Shown: positions 1-8,121 of the stretch, one piece after another
Numbering within the stretch: position 1 is the first letter of the stretch
Layout of the letters: every line of letters starts with the position of its first letter
Made by a program: the position numbers and the translations under genes
Notes under the pieces: model-generated
Database searches by the model: none
What the model saw: the letters and a program-made list of their open reading frames with translations, nothing else
Told to the model about the DNA's origin: nothing
Assembly: GCA_016763075.1 (NCBI GenBank)
Contig: JAESUM010000095.1
Location: 1 to 42,637, forward strand
Origin: Pseudomonadales bacterium
Lineage (GTDB): Bacteria > Pseudomonadota > Gammaproteobacteria > Pseudomonadales > JAHRWD01
Length of the DNA stretch: 42,637 nt
Reading direction: 5' to 3'

Positions 1-120
1 AACGTTCAAATGGTTGTCACCATGATTGCGCCTATCGCGATGGAAGAAGGGTTGCGTTTCGCGATCCGCGAAGGTGGTCGCACGGTTGGTGCGGGCGTCG
101 TCGCTAAAATTATTGAGTAG
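1..120 (+). CDS. tuf: Elongation factor Tu, 3' end only (first tuf copy)
   Basis: The window opens in frame inside a tuf gene. The last 39 codons and a TAG stop are present, covering the end of the C-terminal beta-barrel (domain 3) that helps bind aminoacyl-tRNA. Bases 1-119 are identical to 16670-16788 of the complete tuf copy in this window, and only the last base of the stop codon differs (TAG here, TAA there). The position directly ahead of tRNA-Trp and secE matches tufB of Pseudomonas-type genomes. The 5' end lies outside the window. Confidence 0.97.
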   Translation, partial: NVQMVVTMIAPIAMEEGLRFAIREGGRTVGAGVVAKIIE

Positions 121-140
121 TTTGTAACTGCCATTACTTT

Positions 141-168
141 AAAGTGAGATCCTGCGTGGTCTCATTTT
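141..168 (+). terminator. Terminator-like hairpin after the first tuf copy
   Basis: TGAGATC (145-151) pairs with GGTCTCA (158-164) around a six-base loop. The stem extends outward through AAAG/TTTT to about 11 base pairs with one or two G-U pairs. The T run is only four bases, so termination may be partial, which would let some transcripts continue into tRNA-Trp and secE. Confidence 0.4.
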
Positions 169-203
169 GCTGTTTATGGCGTATTGGTGTACCAGGTTAA
201 TTT

Positions 204-279
<76 letters not shown>

Positions 280-343
280 TTTATTGTGCAGGTATTGGAT
301 TAATCTGGTTCGGAGTGTTGGTTGCGAAGAGTAGATCTATAAA

Positions 344-712
344 ATGAGCGGTAAATCTGAATCTCAGTCTGGTTCGTTTGATCTTCTGAAGTGGTTTCTT
401 GTTGCTGCGGTTATAGCTGTAGGTGTTGGCGGGAACTACTATTTCTCGTCTGAATCCCTTTTGTATCGCGCGCTAGCGTTGGTTGCGTTGTCATCGCTAG
501 CTATTGCTGTTGCTTTTCAAACCGCAAGCGGGCATAGCTTTTTTAAGCTGATTAAAGAAGCTCGGGCCGAAATTCGTAAGGTTATTTGGCCAACCCGTGC
601 CGAAACCGGTCAAACCACGCTTATTGTCGTTGCTGTCGTGTTTGTCATGGCCTTGGTATTGTGGGGGCTTGATTCGTTTTTCAGTTGGGTTGTTTCATTG
701 TTAATCGGTTAG
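344..712 (+). CDS. secE: Preprotein translocase subunit SecE
   Basis: SecE clamps the SecY channel in the inner membrane and is essential for Sec-dependent export. The 122-residue product is the three-helix gammaproteobacterial form, with hydrophobic segments near residues 14-31, 41-59 and 92-120. A conserved amphipathic stretch before the last helix ([17 protein letters not shown], about 71-87) contacts SecY. The ATG at 344 has only a weak purine-rich upstream sequence, but no other start fits. nusG follows 10 bases later, the standard secE-nusG pair. The partner secY lies in the spc operon of this window. Confidence 0.97.
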   Translation: MSGKSESQSGSFDLLKWFLVAAVIAVGVGGNYYFSSESLLYRALALVALSSLAIAVAFQTASGHSFFKLIKEARAEIRKVIWPTRAETGQTTLIVVAVVFVMALVLWGLDSFFSWVVSLLIG

Positions 713-722
713 GACTTCTTTC

Positions 723-1256
723 ATGACTAAACGCTGGTACGTTGTACATGCCTATTCTGGGTATGAAAAAAGAGTTAAGGCTGCGCTTGAAGAGCGTATC
801 GAACTAATGGATATGGCCGATAGCTTTGGTCGCATTATGGTTCCTACCGAAGAAGTCGTCGAAATTAGAGCGGGTCAAAAGCGCAAGAGTGAGCGCAAAT
901 TTTTTCCAGGCTACGTCCTGGTTGAAATGGAGCTTGACGACGATAGCTGGCACCTGGTTAAAGAGACGTCGCGAGTTCTCGGGTTTATTGGCGGTACCGC
1001 AGAAAAGCCGGCCCCTATCACTGAAAAAGAAGCGAACGAAATCTTACAGCGCATCGAAGAAGGGGCAGAGAAGCCCAAGCCTAAGACATTGTTTGAACCG
1101 GGCGAAATGGTCCGGGTTGTTGATGGGCCGTTTAACGACTTTAATGGTGTTGTAGAGAAAGTGAATTACGAGAAGAGTCGCTTGCAGGTATCCGTGTTGA
1201 TATTTGGGCGTTCTACTCCAGTCGAGTTAGAGTTTGGGCAGGTTGAAAAAGGTTAA
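723..1256 (+). CDS. nusG: Transcription termination/antitermination factor NusG
   Basis: NusG binds elongating RNA polymerase through its N-terminal NGN domain. Its C-terminal KOW domain contacts either Rho or ribosomal protein S10, coupling transcription to termination or translation. The 177-residue product begins [18 protein letters not shown], the typical NGN start. The KOW segment lies at about residues 125-155 ([19 protein letters not shown]). Length is close to the E. coli protein. AGGACTTC sits just upstream of the ATG. The KOW partner S10 (rpsJ) is also encoded in this window. Confidence 0.98.
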   Translation: MTKRWYVVHAYSGYEKRVKAALEERIELMDMADSFGRIMVPTEEVVEIRAGQKRKSERKFFPGYVLVEMELDDDSWHLVKETSRVLGFIGGTAEKPAPITEKEANEILQRIEEGAEKPKPKTLFEPGEMVRVVDGPFNDFNGVVEKVNYEKSRLQVSVLIFGRSTPVELEFGQVEKG

Positions 1257-1262
1257 ATTGAT

Positions 1263-1290
1263 ATTTTGGCCTCCCAAAATTGATTGTTTT
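1263..1290 (+). terminator. Terminator or attenuator hairpin between nusG and rplK
   Basis: ATTTTGG (1263-1269) pairs perfectly with CCAAAAT (1274-1280) across a four-base loop. It is followed by TGATTGTTTT, a loosely T-rich tract. The stem is AT-rich and only seven base pairs, so it is more likely partial than complete. It separates secE-nusG from the rplKA genes, where E. coli has a new promoter. Confidence 0.4.
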
Positions 1291-1293
1291 ACA

Positions 1294-1323
1294 GGGTAGC
1301 CGGCACACTGTTGGCAGTAACCC
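1294..1323 (+). promoter_or_regulatory. Candidate L1-binding leader hairpin upstream of rplK
   Basis: GGGT (1294-1297) pairs with ACCC (1320-1323), and GCC (1299-1301) pairs with GGC (1313-1315). The two helices are separated by an asymmetric internal loop (A on the 5' side, AGTA on the 3' side). In E. coli, L1 represses its own operon by binding an rRNA-like two-helix site in the leader of rplK. The position and asymmetric loop fit that idea. The assignment rests on base pairing and location, not on a model search. Confidence 0.4.
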
Positions 1324-1341
1324 GTTCAGGAGAATAGCTAA

Positions 1342-1773
1342 ATGGCTAAGAAAGTAGAAGCATATATAAAGCTGCAGGTTGCTGCAGGTAAAGCCAGCCC
1401 CAGTCCGCCAGTTGGTCCGGCATTGGGTCAGCACGGCGTAAATATCATGGAGTTTTGTAAAGCGTTTAACGCTAAAACTCAGGGTATGGAAGCTGGAATG
1501 CCGATTCCCGTTATCATTTCCGTGTATTCGGACCGTAGCTTCACCTTTGAAACTAAGACTCCTCCTGCTTCTTATTTGCTCAAGAAGGCGGCGGGCATCC
1601 AAAAAGGCAGTGGTACACCGAACACCAATAAAGTAGGTAAAGTTACCCGTGTTCAATTGGAAGAAATTGCTACCGTAAAAATGGCTGATTTGAACGCCGT
1701 TGATATGGATTCAGCAGTTCGTATTATCGCCGGAAGTGCTCGCAGCGCTGGCATTGAAGTGGAGGGCGTATAA
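1342..1773 (+). CDS. rplK: 50S ribosomal protein L11
   Basis: L11 binds the GTPase-associated region of 23S rRNA and takes part in factor-dependent GTP hydrolysis and in RelA activation by uncharged tRNA. The 143-residue product has the conserved N-terminal proline-rich helix region ([16 protein letters not shown], about residues 19-34) and the C-terminal RNA-binding domain containing the [13 protein letters not shown] stretch. The lysines used by methyltransferase PrmA are in the usual places. AGGAG lies upstream of the ATG. The stop codon abuts the rplA start with no gap, indicating coupled translation. Confidence 0.99.
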   Translation: MAKKVEAYIKLQVAAGKASPSPPVGPALGQHGVNIMEFCKAFNAKTQGMEAGMPIPVIISVYSDRSFTFETKTPPASYLLKKAAGIQKGSGTPNTNKVGKVTRVQLEEIATVKMADLNAVDMDSAVRIIAGSARSAGIEVEGV

Positions 1774-2466
1774 ATGGCTAAGGTAACGAAGCGAAATAAA
1801 GCTATCAATGAAAAAGTAGATCCTGCTAAATTCTATTCGGTTGAAGAGGCAGTTACTCTGCTTAACGAGCTGTCTACGGTTAAGTTTAAAGAATCTATCG
1901 ACGTCGCGATTAATCTGGGCGTCGATCCTCGTAAATCAGATCAAGCGGTTCGCGGCGCAACTGTGTTACCTAAAGGTACCGGAAAAATCGTACGTGTTGC
2001 GGTTTTCGCTGATGGCGAAAACGCTGTTAAAGCGACAGAAGCAGGCGCAGATATCGTTGGAATGGATGATCTGGCTGCTACTGTAAAAGGCGGTGATCTC
2101 AATTTTGACGTCGTGATTGCGACTCCAGACTCAATGCGTGTTGTTGGGCAGCTGGGCCAGGTTCTTGGGCCGCGTGGCCTTATGCCTAACCCTAAAGTGG
2201 GTACAGTGACTAAAGACGTCGCAGCAGCAGTGAAAAATGCAAAAGCCGGGCAAGTTCGATACCGAACCGATAAAGGCGGCATTATCCACGGCGGCATTGG
2301 TCAGATTGGCTTTGCTCCTGCGGATATCAAAATCAACCTTGAAGCGTTGTTAGCCGACCTTCGCAAATATAAGCCAACTACAGCAAAAGGCATTTACACG
2401 AAGAAAGTTGCGCTGTCCTCGACTATGGGGCCAAGTCTCCTAATCGATTTATCGACACTCGACTAA
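1774..2466 (+). CDS. rplA: 50S ribosomal protein L1
   Basis: L1 forms the mobile L1 stalk that guides deacylated tRNA out of the E site. In enteric bacteria it also represses translation of rplK-rplA. The product is 230 residues, close to the family norm of about 230-234. Recognisable blocks include [12 protein letters not shown] and [15 protein letters not shown]. The ATG follows the rplK TAA directly, and its GGAGG ribosome site lies inside the end of rplK, so translation is coupled. The structured L10 leader follows. Confidence 0.99.
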   Translation: MAKVTKRNKAINEKVDPAKFYSVEEAVTLLNELSTVKFKESIDVAINLGVDPRKSDQAVRGATVLPKGTGKIVRVAVFADGENAVKATEAGADIVGMDDLAATVKGGDLNFDVVIATPDSMRVVGQLGQVLGPRGLMPNPKVGTVTKDVAAAVKNAKAGQVRYRTDKGGIIHGGIGQIGFAPADIKINLEALLADLRKYKPTTAKGIYTKKVALSSTMGPSLLIDLSTLD

Positions 2467-2504
2467 TTTTTAGGCGTGATTAACGTCTACCAAACTTTGG
2501 GGTT

Positions 2505-2604
2505 TTCGGCGGTTTGTATCTAGTAATACAAACCGTCGGAGCCTATCAAAGACCACGGGTCGCAGTGATCGAAGGTTATATCTCTGCGTTAATGTTTGCC
2601 CGTG
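2505..2604 (+). promoter_or_regulatory. L10-type mRNA leader of rplJ-rplL (two hairpins)
   Basis: The rplA-rplJ spacer is 277 bases and strongly structured. The first hairpin pairs 2505-2519 with 2526-2540 (core CGGTTTGTAT/ATACAAACCG). The second has an outer helix CACGGG (2554-2559)/CCCGTG (2599-2604) and an inner helix CGCAG (2561-2565)/CTGCG (2584-2588), with one base between them on the 5' side and ten on the 3' side. In gammaproteobacteria the L10-L12 complex binds a kinked leader here to repress rplJL. The asymmetric internal loop is what I would expect of that site. I found no convincing promoter in this spacer. Confidence 0.6.
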
Positions 2605-2743
2605 TAGATAGCGGAACCCGATTCATACCGAATTTAGTTACCGTAAGGCATTCATCATTCGTAGTTTAAATGATGGATTGATATTTAACTGATGCCACCG
2701 GCGCTATTTTGCTGGTTGGTTGTTCTTTCTTGGAGTGATGCCA

Positions 2744-3274
2744 ATGGCGTTAGATCTCGAAGGCAAAAAAGTAATCGTCGCAGAAGTAACTGAAGCTGTG
2801 AGCTCTGCTTTGTCTGCAGTTATTGCCGATTACCGCGGAACAGACGTATCAGCACTCACCTCTCTGCGCAGTCAAGCGCGCGAGCAAGGTGTATACGTTC
2901 GAGTTGTTAGAAACTCTCTAGCAAAACGAGCGATAGTGGGTACAGAGTTCGAATGCATGAGCGAGGCTTTTGTCGGCCCAACTTTGCTTGCATTATCCCT
3001 TGACAGCCCTGGAGCTGCAGCTCGCTTACTCAAGGACTTTGCGAAAGCAAATGATACCTTCGAAGTGCGCGCTTTAGCTATCGGCGGTGAGTTAATGGGG
3101 CCAGAGAAACTAGATGCGGTTGCGAAACTGCCTACTCGTGATGAGGCAATCTCTATCCTTATGGGTACGATGCTTGCACCTGTCTCGAAACTAGTTTCTA
3201 CAATGAACGAAGTGCCATCTAAGTTCGTTCGTGTGGTTGCAGCGGTTAAAGACCAAAAGCAGGAAGCTGCTTAA
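2744..3274 (+). CDS. rplJ: 50S ribosomal protein L10
   Basis: L10 anchors L7/L12 dimers to the ribosome, forming the base of the stalk that recruits translation factors. With L12 it represses its own leader. The product is 176 residues starting [16 protein letters not shown] chose the ATG at 2744 because GGAG (2732-2735) is eight bases away. The ATG at 2738 is too close to that site, and a TTG at 2720 precedes it. Conserved features include [13 protein letters not shown] and the NSLAKRA segment. The C-terminal helix that binds L12 is present. Confidence 0.97.
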   Translation: MALDLEGKKVIVAEVTEAVSSALSAVIADYRGTDVSALTSLRSQAREQGVYVRVVRNSLAKRAIVGTEFECMSEAFVGPTLLALSLDSPGAAARLLKDFAKANDTFEVRALAIGGELMGPEKLDAVAKLPTRDEAISILMGTMLAPVSKLVSTMNEVPSKFVRVVAAVKDQKQEAA

Positions 3275-3301
3275 GGCGACATATTTTTGTCTATTTTTTA
3301 T

Positions 3302-3318
3302 TGATCTAAATTAGATCA
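3302..3318 (+). repeat. Palindrome in the rplJ-rplL spacer
   Basis: TGATCTAA (3302-3309) and TTAGATCA (3311-3318) form a near-perfect inverted repeat around one central base in an AT-rich 82-base spacer. As RNA it would fold as a seven-base-pair hairpin with a three-base loop. It may protect or process the rplL message, since L12 is made in several-fold excess over L10, but no role can be shown from sequence. Confidence 0.4.
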
Positions 3319-3356
3319 TAATTTTATTTGTTAATTAGATTATTGGGGATTTACAG

Positions 3357-3737
3357 ATGTCTCTTTCAAAAGAAGATATTTTAGAAGCTATCGCGGAAAT
3401 GAGCGTAATGGATATCGTTGAATTGATTTCAGCGATGGAAGAGAAATTCGGTGTATCTGCAGCAGCAGCGGCAGCTCCAGCAGCTCCAGCAGCTGGCGGA
3501 GAAGGCGCAGGCGCAGCAGAAGAGCAGACTGAATTTGATGTTATTATCACCGGCGCGGGTGAAAAGAAAGTTAATGCTATTAAGGCCGTTCGCGCAATTA
3601 CCGGTCTTGGTCTTAAAGAAGCTAAAGCGGTTGTTGACGGAGCTCCAGCTCCTGTTAAGGAAGGCGTTTCTAAAGAAGAAGCAGAAGACGCCCGTAAGCA
3701 GCTTGAAGAGGCTGGCGCTTCTGTCGAAGTTAAGTAA
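3357..3737 (+). CDS. rplL: 50S ribosomal protein L7/L12
   Basis: L7/L12 is the multicopy acidic stalk protein that recruits and stimulates IF2, EF-Tu, EF-G and release factors. The 126-residue product has the usual three parts. There is an N-terminal dimerisation helix pair (about 1-33), a flexible Ala/Pro/Gly-rich hinge (about 37-55, with a run of six alanines) and a C-terminal factor-binding domain with [15 protein letters not shown]. The GGGGA ribosome site is well placed. The hinge is alanine-rich but within the family range. Confidence 0.99.
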   Translation: MSLSKEDILEAIAEMSVMDIVELISAMEEKFGVSAAAAAAPAAPAAGGEGAGAAEEQTEFDVIITGAGEKKVNAIKAVRAITGLGLKEAKAVVDGAPAPVKEGVSKEEAEDARKQLEEAGASVEVK

Positions 3738-3750
3738 GACGGAAAGCATA

Positions 3751-3774
3751 CCGCAAGACGGAATCGTCTTGCGG
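3751..3774 (+). promoter_or_regulatory. Perfect ten-base-pair hairpin downstream of rplL
   Basis: CCGCAAGACG (3751-3760) pairs with CGTCTTGCGG (3765-3774) across the loop GAAT. No T run follows, so it is not a simple terminator. In E. coli the same spacer contains an attenuator and an RNase III processing site that set the L12 to beta ratio. This hairpin begins 13 bases after the rplL stop and is a plausible processing or 3'-end-stabilising structure. Confidence 0.5.
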
Positions 3775-3782
3775 TGGGGATT

Positions 3783-3818
3783 GGCTGGTGAATTGTTCAC
3801 CGGCCTTTCGCCGTTTTT
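3783..3818 (+). terminator. Candidate rplL-rpoB attenuator with overlapping hairpins
   Basis: A hairpin pairs 3783-3792 with 3796-3805 (core GGTGAA/TTCACC). A shorter GC-only hairpin CGGC (3801-3804)/GCCG (3810-3813) is followed at once by five T residues (3814-3818). The two stems share 3801-3804, so they cannot form together. That is the arrangement of a switchable, partial terminator, which would fit the reduced rpoBC expression known downstream of rplL in E. coli. Only four base pairs precede the T run, so the effect may be modest. Confidence 0.45.
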
Positions 3819-3849
3819 GGTTTGTCATAATTTGTACTGCTGTAAAAAC

Positions 3850-3882
3850 GTTTGTCGCAAGGTTTATTGTAAAGCGACAAAC
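3850..3882 (+). promoter_or_regulatory. Nine-base-pair hairpin ahead of rpoB
   Basis: GTTTGTCGC (3850-3858) pairs perfectly with GCGACAAAC (3874-3882) across a 15-base loop. It is the third stable stem in the 231-base rplL-rpoB spacer and lies about 86 bases before the rpoB start. An RNase III or RNase E processing role is possible by analogy with E. coli. Nothing in the sequence proves it. Confidence 0.4.
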
Positions 3883-3968
3883 TTGTTACGCAATTGGATG
3901 CTTTGTTTGGGTAGTCTTCCTGGTAGAGCACATTTGCATCAGATCATTATCATTCGCGGGGAAGCTTG

Positions 3969-6900
3969 ATGGGTTCTTACTCCTACACAGAGAAAAAACG
4001 CATACGTAAAGATTTTGGAAAATTGCCGAGGGTAATGGATGTCCCTTACTTGCTATCGATACAGTTGGATTCTTATAAAAAGTTTCTACAAGAAGATCGG
4101 GCAAGTGAAGATCGTTTAGATCAAGGTTTACAGGCAGCGTTTAAATCGGTATTCCCGATTGTGAGCAACTCAGGTACAGCGGCATTAGAATTTGTCTCGT
4201 ATCGTTTTGGCGAACCAGCATTTGATGTTAAAGAATGCCAGCAGCGAGGTGTTACCTACGCTGTGCCTTTACGCGTTAAAGTACGTCTGATTATTTATGA
4301 TAAAGAATCATCGACTCGCGTAATTAAAGATATTAAAGAGCAGGAGGTCTACATGGGGGACCTTCCGATAATGACTGGTAACGGTACCTTTGTAATCAAC
4401 GGTACAGAGCGAGTCATCGTGTCTCAATTGCACCGTTCCCCCGGTGTATTTTTTGATCACGACAAAGGCAAAACCCACTCCTCGGGTAAACTCCTATATT
4501 CAGCGCGAGTAATTCCCTACCGTGGTTCTTGGTTGGATTTTGAATTCGATGCAAAGGACATGGTTTATGTTCGAATCGATCGAAGAAGAAAGTTGCCGGC
4601 AACCATATTGTTGCGTGCATTGGACTACTCCACCGAAGAAATTTTGGGGATGTTTTTCGAAAACAATGCTTACACCTACGATGGCGAGAATTTCTCGTTA
4701 GACTTTGTGCCATCGCGTCTTCGCGGCGAATCGCTACCGATGGATGTTACCGACGGCAAAGGCGAGGTGATTGTAGAGCAAGGTAAGCGAGTTACCAGTC
4801 GTCACATCCGCCAACTTGAGAAGGCTAACCTCACAACCTTGATTGTGCCTGGTGAATATTTGGTTGGCCAAAGCATCAGCCGAGACATTATCAACACCGA
4901 AACCGGCGAACTTCTGTGTGCATGTAATACAGAAATTACCGAAGAATTGATTGAGCAATTCAAAGAAGCCAAGATTGCTTCTTTCGGTACTTTGTACACG
5001 AACGAGCTAGATTGCGGCGCATTTATTTCCGACACTTTACGGATTGATCCGGCGTCGAACCGCCTCGAAGCGTTAATCGAAATTTACCGAATGATGCGAC
5101 CGGGTGAGCCGCCAACAAAAGACTCAGCGGAAAACCTTTTTGGGAATTTGTTCTTCTCGTCAGAAAGATATGATCTTTCTGCAGTAGGGCGTATGAAATT
5201 CAACCGTCGCTTAGGTCGTAACATTGAGACCGGTGAAGGCACGCTTTCTTTCGATGATGTCGTCGACGTACTTAAGACATTAATTGAAATCCGCAACGGT
5301 AAAGGCGTGGTCGACGATATCGATCATCTGGGTAACCGGCGTGTTCGTTCTGTCGGCGAAATGGCTGAAAACCAATTTCGAGTGGGCATCGTTCGAGTCG
5401 AACGTGCGGTTAAAGAACGTCTCAGCATGGCGGAATCTGAAGGTTTAATGCCTCAGGATCTGATTAACGCTAAGCCGGTTGCTGCAGCCGTTAAAGAGTT
5501 TTTCGGTTCAAGCCAGCTGTCTCAGTTTATGGATCAAAATAATCCATTATCCGAAGTGACTCACAAACGCCGTGTTTCTGCATTAGGGCCTGGTGGTCTA
5601 ACGCGTGAACGAGCAGGCTTTGAAGTACGTGACGTACACCCGACTCACTATGGTCGTGTTTGCCCGATTGAAACACCTGAAGGGCCAAACATTGGTCTGA
5701 TCAACTCCTTGGCAACCTATGCGCGTACAAATCCGTATGGCTTTTTAGAAAGCGCATACCGTACCGTAGTCGATGGCGTTGCAACCGACGATATCCATTA
5801 TCTTTCTGCTATTGAAGAAGGTAAGCATGTCATTGCGCAAGCCAGTGCAGGATTAGATAAAGACAATAGGCTGATCGACGAATTGGTCGCAGTTAGGCAC
5901 ATGAACGAATTTACGTTGATGCCGCCGGAAAAAGTTAATTATATGGACGTATCACCGCAGCAGGTTGTATCTGTTGCTGCGTCGCTCATTCCTTTCCTTG
6001 AGCACGATGATGCAAACCGGGCGTTAATGGGCTCGAACATGCAGCGTCAAGCTGTCCCGACAATCCGTGCCGAAAAGCCGTTAGTCGGCACCGGAATGGA
6101 AAAATTTGTTGCGCGTGATTCTGGCGTATGTGTGGTCACAAAACGTGGTGGTATCGTCGATAGCGTCGATGCGTCACGGATTGTTGTGCGTGTGTCCGAG
6201 AGTGAATCAGATGCTGGTGATGCTGGTGTGGATATTTATAACCTCACGAAGTACACCCGCTCAAACCAAAACACCTGCATTAACCAACGACCGCTAGTCA
6301 AAGAAGGCGATACCGTCGAGCGCGGAGATATCGTAGCTGACGGTCCGTCTACTGATATGGGCGAATTGGCGTTGGGCCAAAATATTCGCGTGGCATTTAT
6401 GCCGTGGAACGGATACAACTTCGAAGATTCGATTTTGATCTCCGAGCGGGTTGTTGAAGAAGACCGCTTTACGACTATTCATATTCAAGAACTGACTTGT
6501 ATCGCCCGTGATACAAAGCTTGGTTCAGAAGATGTGACGTCTGATATTCCTAACGTTGGCGAAGGCGCGCTCTCTCGATTAGACGAGTCTGGCATCGTAT
6601 ACGTCGGTGCAGAAGTGACTGCTGGAGATATTTTGGTAGGTAAGGTGACCCCGAAAGGCGAAACCCAATTAACGCCGGAAGAAAAACTCCTACGTGCGAT
6701 CTTTGGCGAGAAAGCTTCTGACGTTAAAGATAGTTCCTTGCGAGTGCCTACCGGCGCGACCGGCATTGTAATTGATGTTCAAGTATTTACTCGTGATGGT
6801 CTTGAAAAAGATACACGAGCGAAAAGCATCGAAGTCTCTCAGCTTACTGAATACCGTAGCGATCTTGATGAAGAATATCGAATTGTGCGCCACGCGGTTC

Positions 6901-8045
6901 AGGCGCGCTTGAACAGCACGTTGAGCGGTAAAGAAGTTGTATCGGCAGCCGGCCTTAATAAAGGTGATGTGATTGCCGATGGTTATTTTGCAACTATCCC
7001 GGAAGACGAGTGGTTTAAAATCCGCATGTCTGACGATGAGCTGAACCGACTTCTTGAAGATTTTGAAACGCAACTTTCTGACCTTAAAACCAATCTTGAT
7101 GAACGCTATGATGTAAAGCGTGACAAATTAACACGCGGTGATGATTTAGCTCCGGGCGTTTTGAAGATGGTCAAAGTGTCATTAGCCGTCAAACGGTGCA
7201 TCCAACCTGGCGATAAAATGGCCGGCCGTCACGGTAACAAAGGTGTTATCTCGGCAATCATGCCGGTTGAAGATATGCCTTACGATGAAACTGGCGAGCC
7301 AGTCGACATCGTGCTAAACCCATTGGGTGTACCGTCGCGAATGAACATTGGGCAGGTGCTTGAAACCCATCTTGGCCTGGCAGCAAAAGAGCTTGGTCGA
7401 AAGATTACTAAGGTTGTTAAAACCGAACAGAAAACCGCCAAGATTCGTGAAGTACTCGATCAGATATATAACGATACCGGTGGCCGTGGCGCTAATTTGG
7501 AGGCGATGTCCGATACCGAAATTCGTGAACTAGCCGATAACCTGGCTGGCGGCGTTCCGATGGCGACCCCTGTATTTGACGGTGCCGATGAAAGCGAAAT
7601 CAAGCACATGCTTGAGCTGGCAGGCCTCGACAAATCCGGTAAATTTACGCTTTATGACGGGCGTACTGGTGATGCCTTTGACCGTAAAGTGACCGTAGGT
7701 TACATGTACATGCTCAAGCTCAACCACTTGGTGGATGACAAAATGCACGCACGTTCAACCGGTTCGTACAGTTTGGTTACGCAGCAACCGCTGGGTGGTA
7801 AAGCTCAGTTTGGTGGTCAGCGATTCGGTGAGATGGAAGTGTGGGCGCTTGAGGCTTACGGCGCGGCGTATACGCTCCAAGAAATGTTAACGGTTAAGTC
7901 CGATGACGTTAACGGACGTACTCGAATGTATAAAAATATTGTCGATGGAGATCATCGCATGGAGCCCGGCATGCCGGAATCCTTTAACGTATTAACCAAA
8001 GAGATTCGGTCTCTGGCTATTAATATCGAATTAGAAAACGATTGA
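3969..8045 (+). CDS. rpoB: DNA-directed RNA polymerase subunit beta
   Basis: This is the beta subunit, forming one pincer and much of the active centre of RNA polymerase. The product is 1358 residues (E. coli 1342). I chose the ATG at 3969, five bases after GGGGAA, over an upstream TTG at 3966. The rifampicin-pocket region reads [20 protein letters not shown], with H532 equal to E. coli H526 (offset +6). The Asp in FMDQN and the Ser in [11 protein letters not shown] are also unchanged, so the target looks drug-sensitive. C-terminal blocks such as [20 protein letters not shown] are present. rpoC follows after 76 bases. Confidence 0.99.
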   Translation: MGSYSYTEKKRIRKDFGKLPRVMDVPYLLSIQLDSYKKFLQEDRASEDRLDQGLQAAFKSVFPIVSNSGTAALEFVSYRFGEPAFDVKECQQRGVTYAVPLRVKVRLIIYDKESSTRVIKDIKEQEVYMGDLPIMTGNGTFVINGTERVIVSQLHRSPGVFFDHDKGKTHSSGKLLYSARVIPYRGSWLDFEFDAKDMVYVRIDRRRKLPATILLRALDYSTEEILGMFFENNAYTYDGENFSLDFVPSRLRGESLPMDVTDGKGEVIVEQGKRVTSRHIRQLEKANLTTLIVPGEYLVGQSISRDIINTETGELLCACNTEITEELIEQFKEAKIASFGTLYTNELDCGAFISDTLRIDPASNRLEALIEIYRMMRPGEPPTKDSAENLFGNLFFSSERYDLSAVGRMKFNRRLGRNIETGEGTLSFDDVVDVLKTLIEIRNGKGVVDDIDHLGNRRVRSVGEMAENQFRVGIVRVERAVKERLSMAESEGLMPQDLINAKPVAAAVKEFFGSSQLSQFMDQNNPLSEVTHKRRVSALGPGGLTRERAGFEVRDVHPTHYGRVCPIETPEGPNIGLINSLATYARTNPYGFLESAYRTVVDGVATDDIHYLSAIEEGKHVIAQASAGLDKDNRLIDELVAVRHMNEFTLMPPEKVNYMDVSPQQVVSVAASLIPFLEHDDANRALMGSNMQRQAVPTIRAEKPLVGTGMEKFVARDSGVCVVTKRGGIVDSVDASRIVVRVSESESDAGDAGVDIYNLTKYTRSNQNTCINQRPLVKEGDTVERGDIVADGPSTDMGELALGQNIRVAFMPWNGYNFEDSILISERVVEEDRFTTIHIQELTCIARDTKLGSEDVTSDIPNVGEGALSRLDESGIVYVGAEVTAGDILVGKVTPKGETQLTPEEKLLRAIFGEKASDVKDSSLRVPTGATGIVIDVQVFTRDGLEKDTRAKSIEVSQLTEYRSDLDEEYRIVRHAVQARLNSTLSGKEVVSAAGLNKGDVIADGYFATIPEDEWFKIRMSDDELNRLLEDFETQLSDLKTNLDERYDVKRDKLTRGDDLAPGVLKMVKVSLAVKRCIQPGDKMAGRHGNKGVISAIMPVEDMPYDETGEPVDIVLNPLGVPSRMNIGQVLETHLGLAAKELGRKITKVVKTEQKTAKIREVLDQIYNDTGGRGANLEAMSDTEIRELADNLAGGVPMATPVFDGADESEIKHMLELAGLDKSGKFTLYDGRTGDAFDRKVTVGYMYMLKLNHLVDDKMHARSTGSYSLVTQQPLGGKAQFGGQRFGEMEVWALEAYGAAYTLQEMLTVKSDDVNGRTRMYKNIVDGDHRMEPGMPESFNVLTKEIRSLAINIELEND

Positions 8046-8121
8046 TAATTAGCTGAACGTACTGTTTGTTTCATACTGTTGCAATGATTATGACGTGTAA
8101 AACCCCGATGGAGGGACTGTC

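Noticed and set aside
1213-1656. A 147-codon minus-strand reading frame across nusG-rplK
   Set aside because: It overlaps the well-supported rplK and nusG genes and resembles no family I know. It is a shadow of the real genes.
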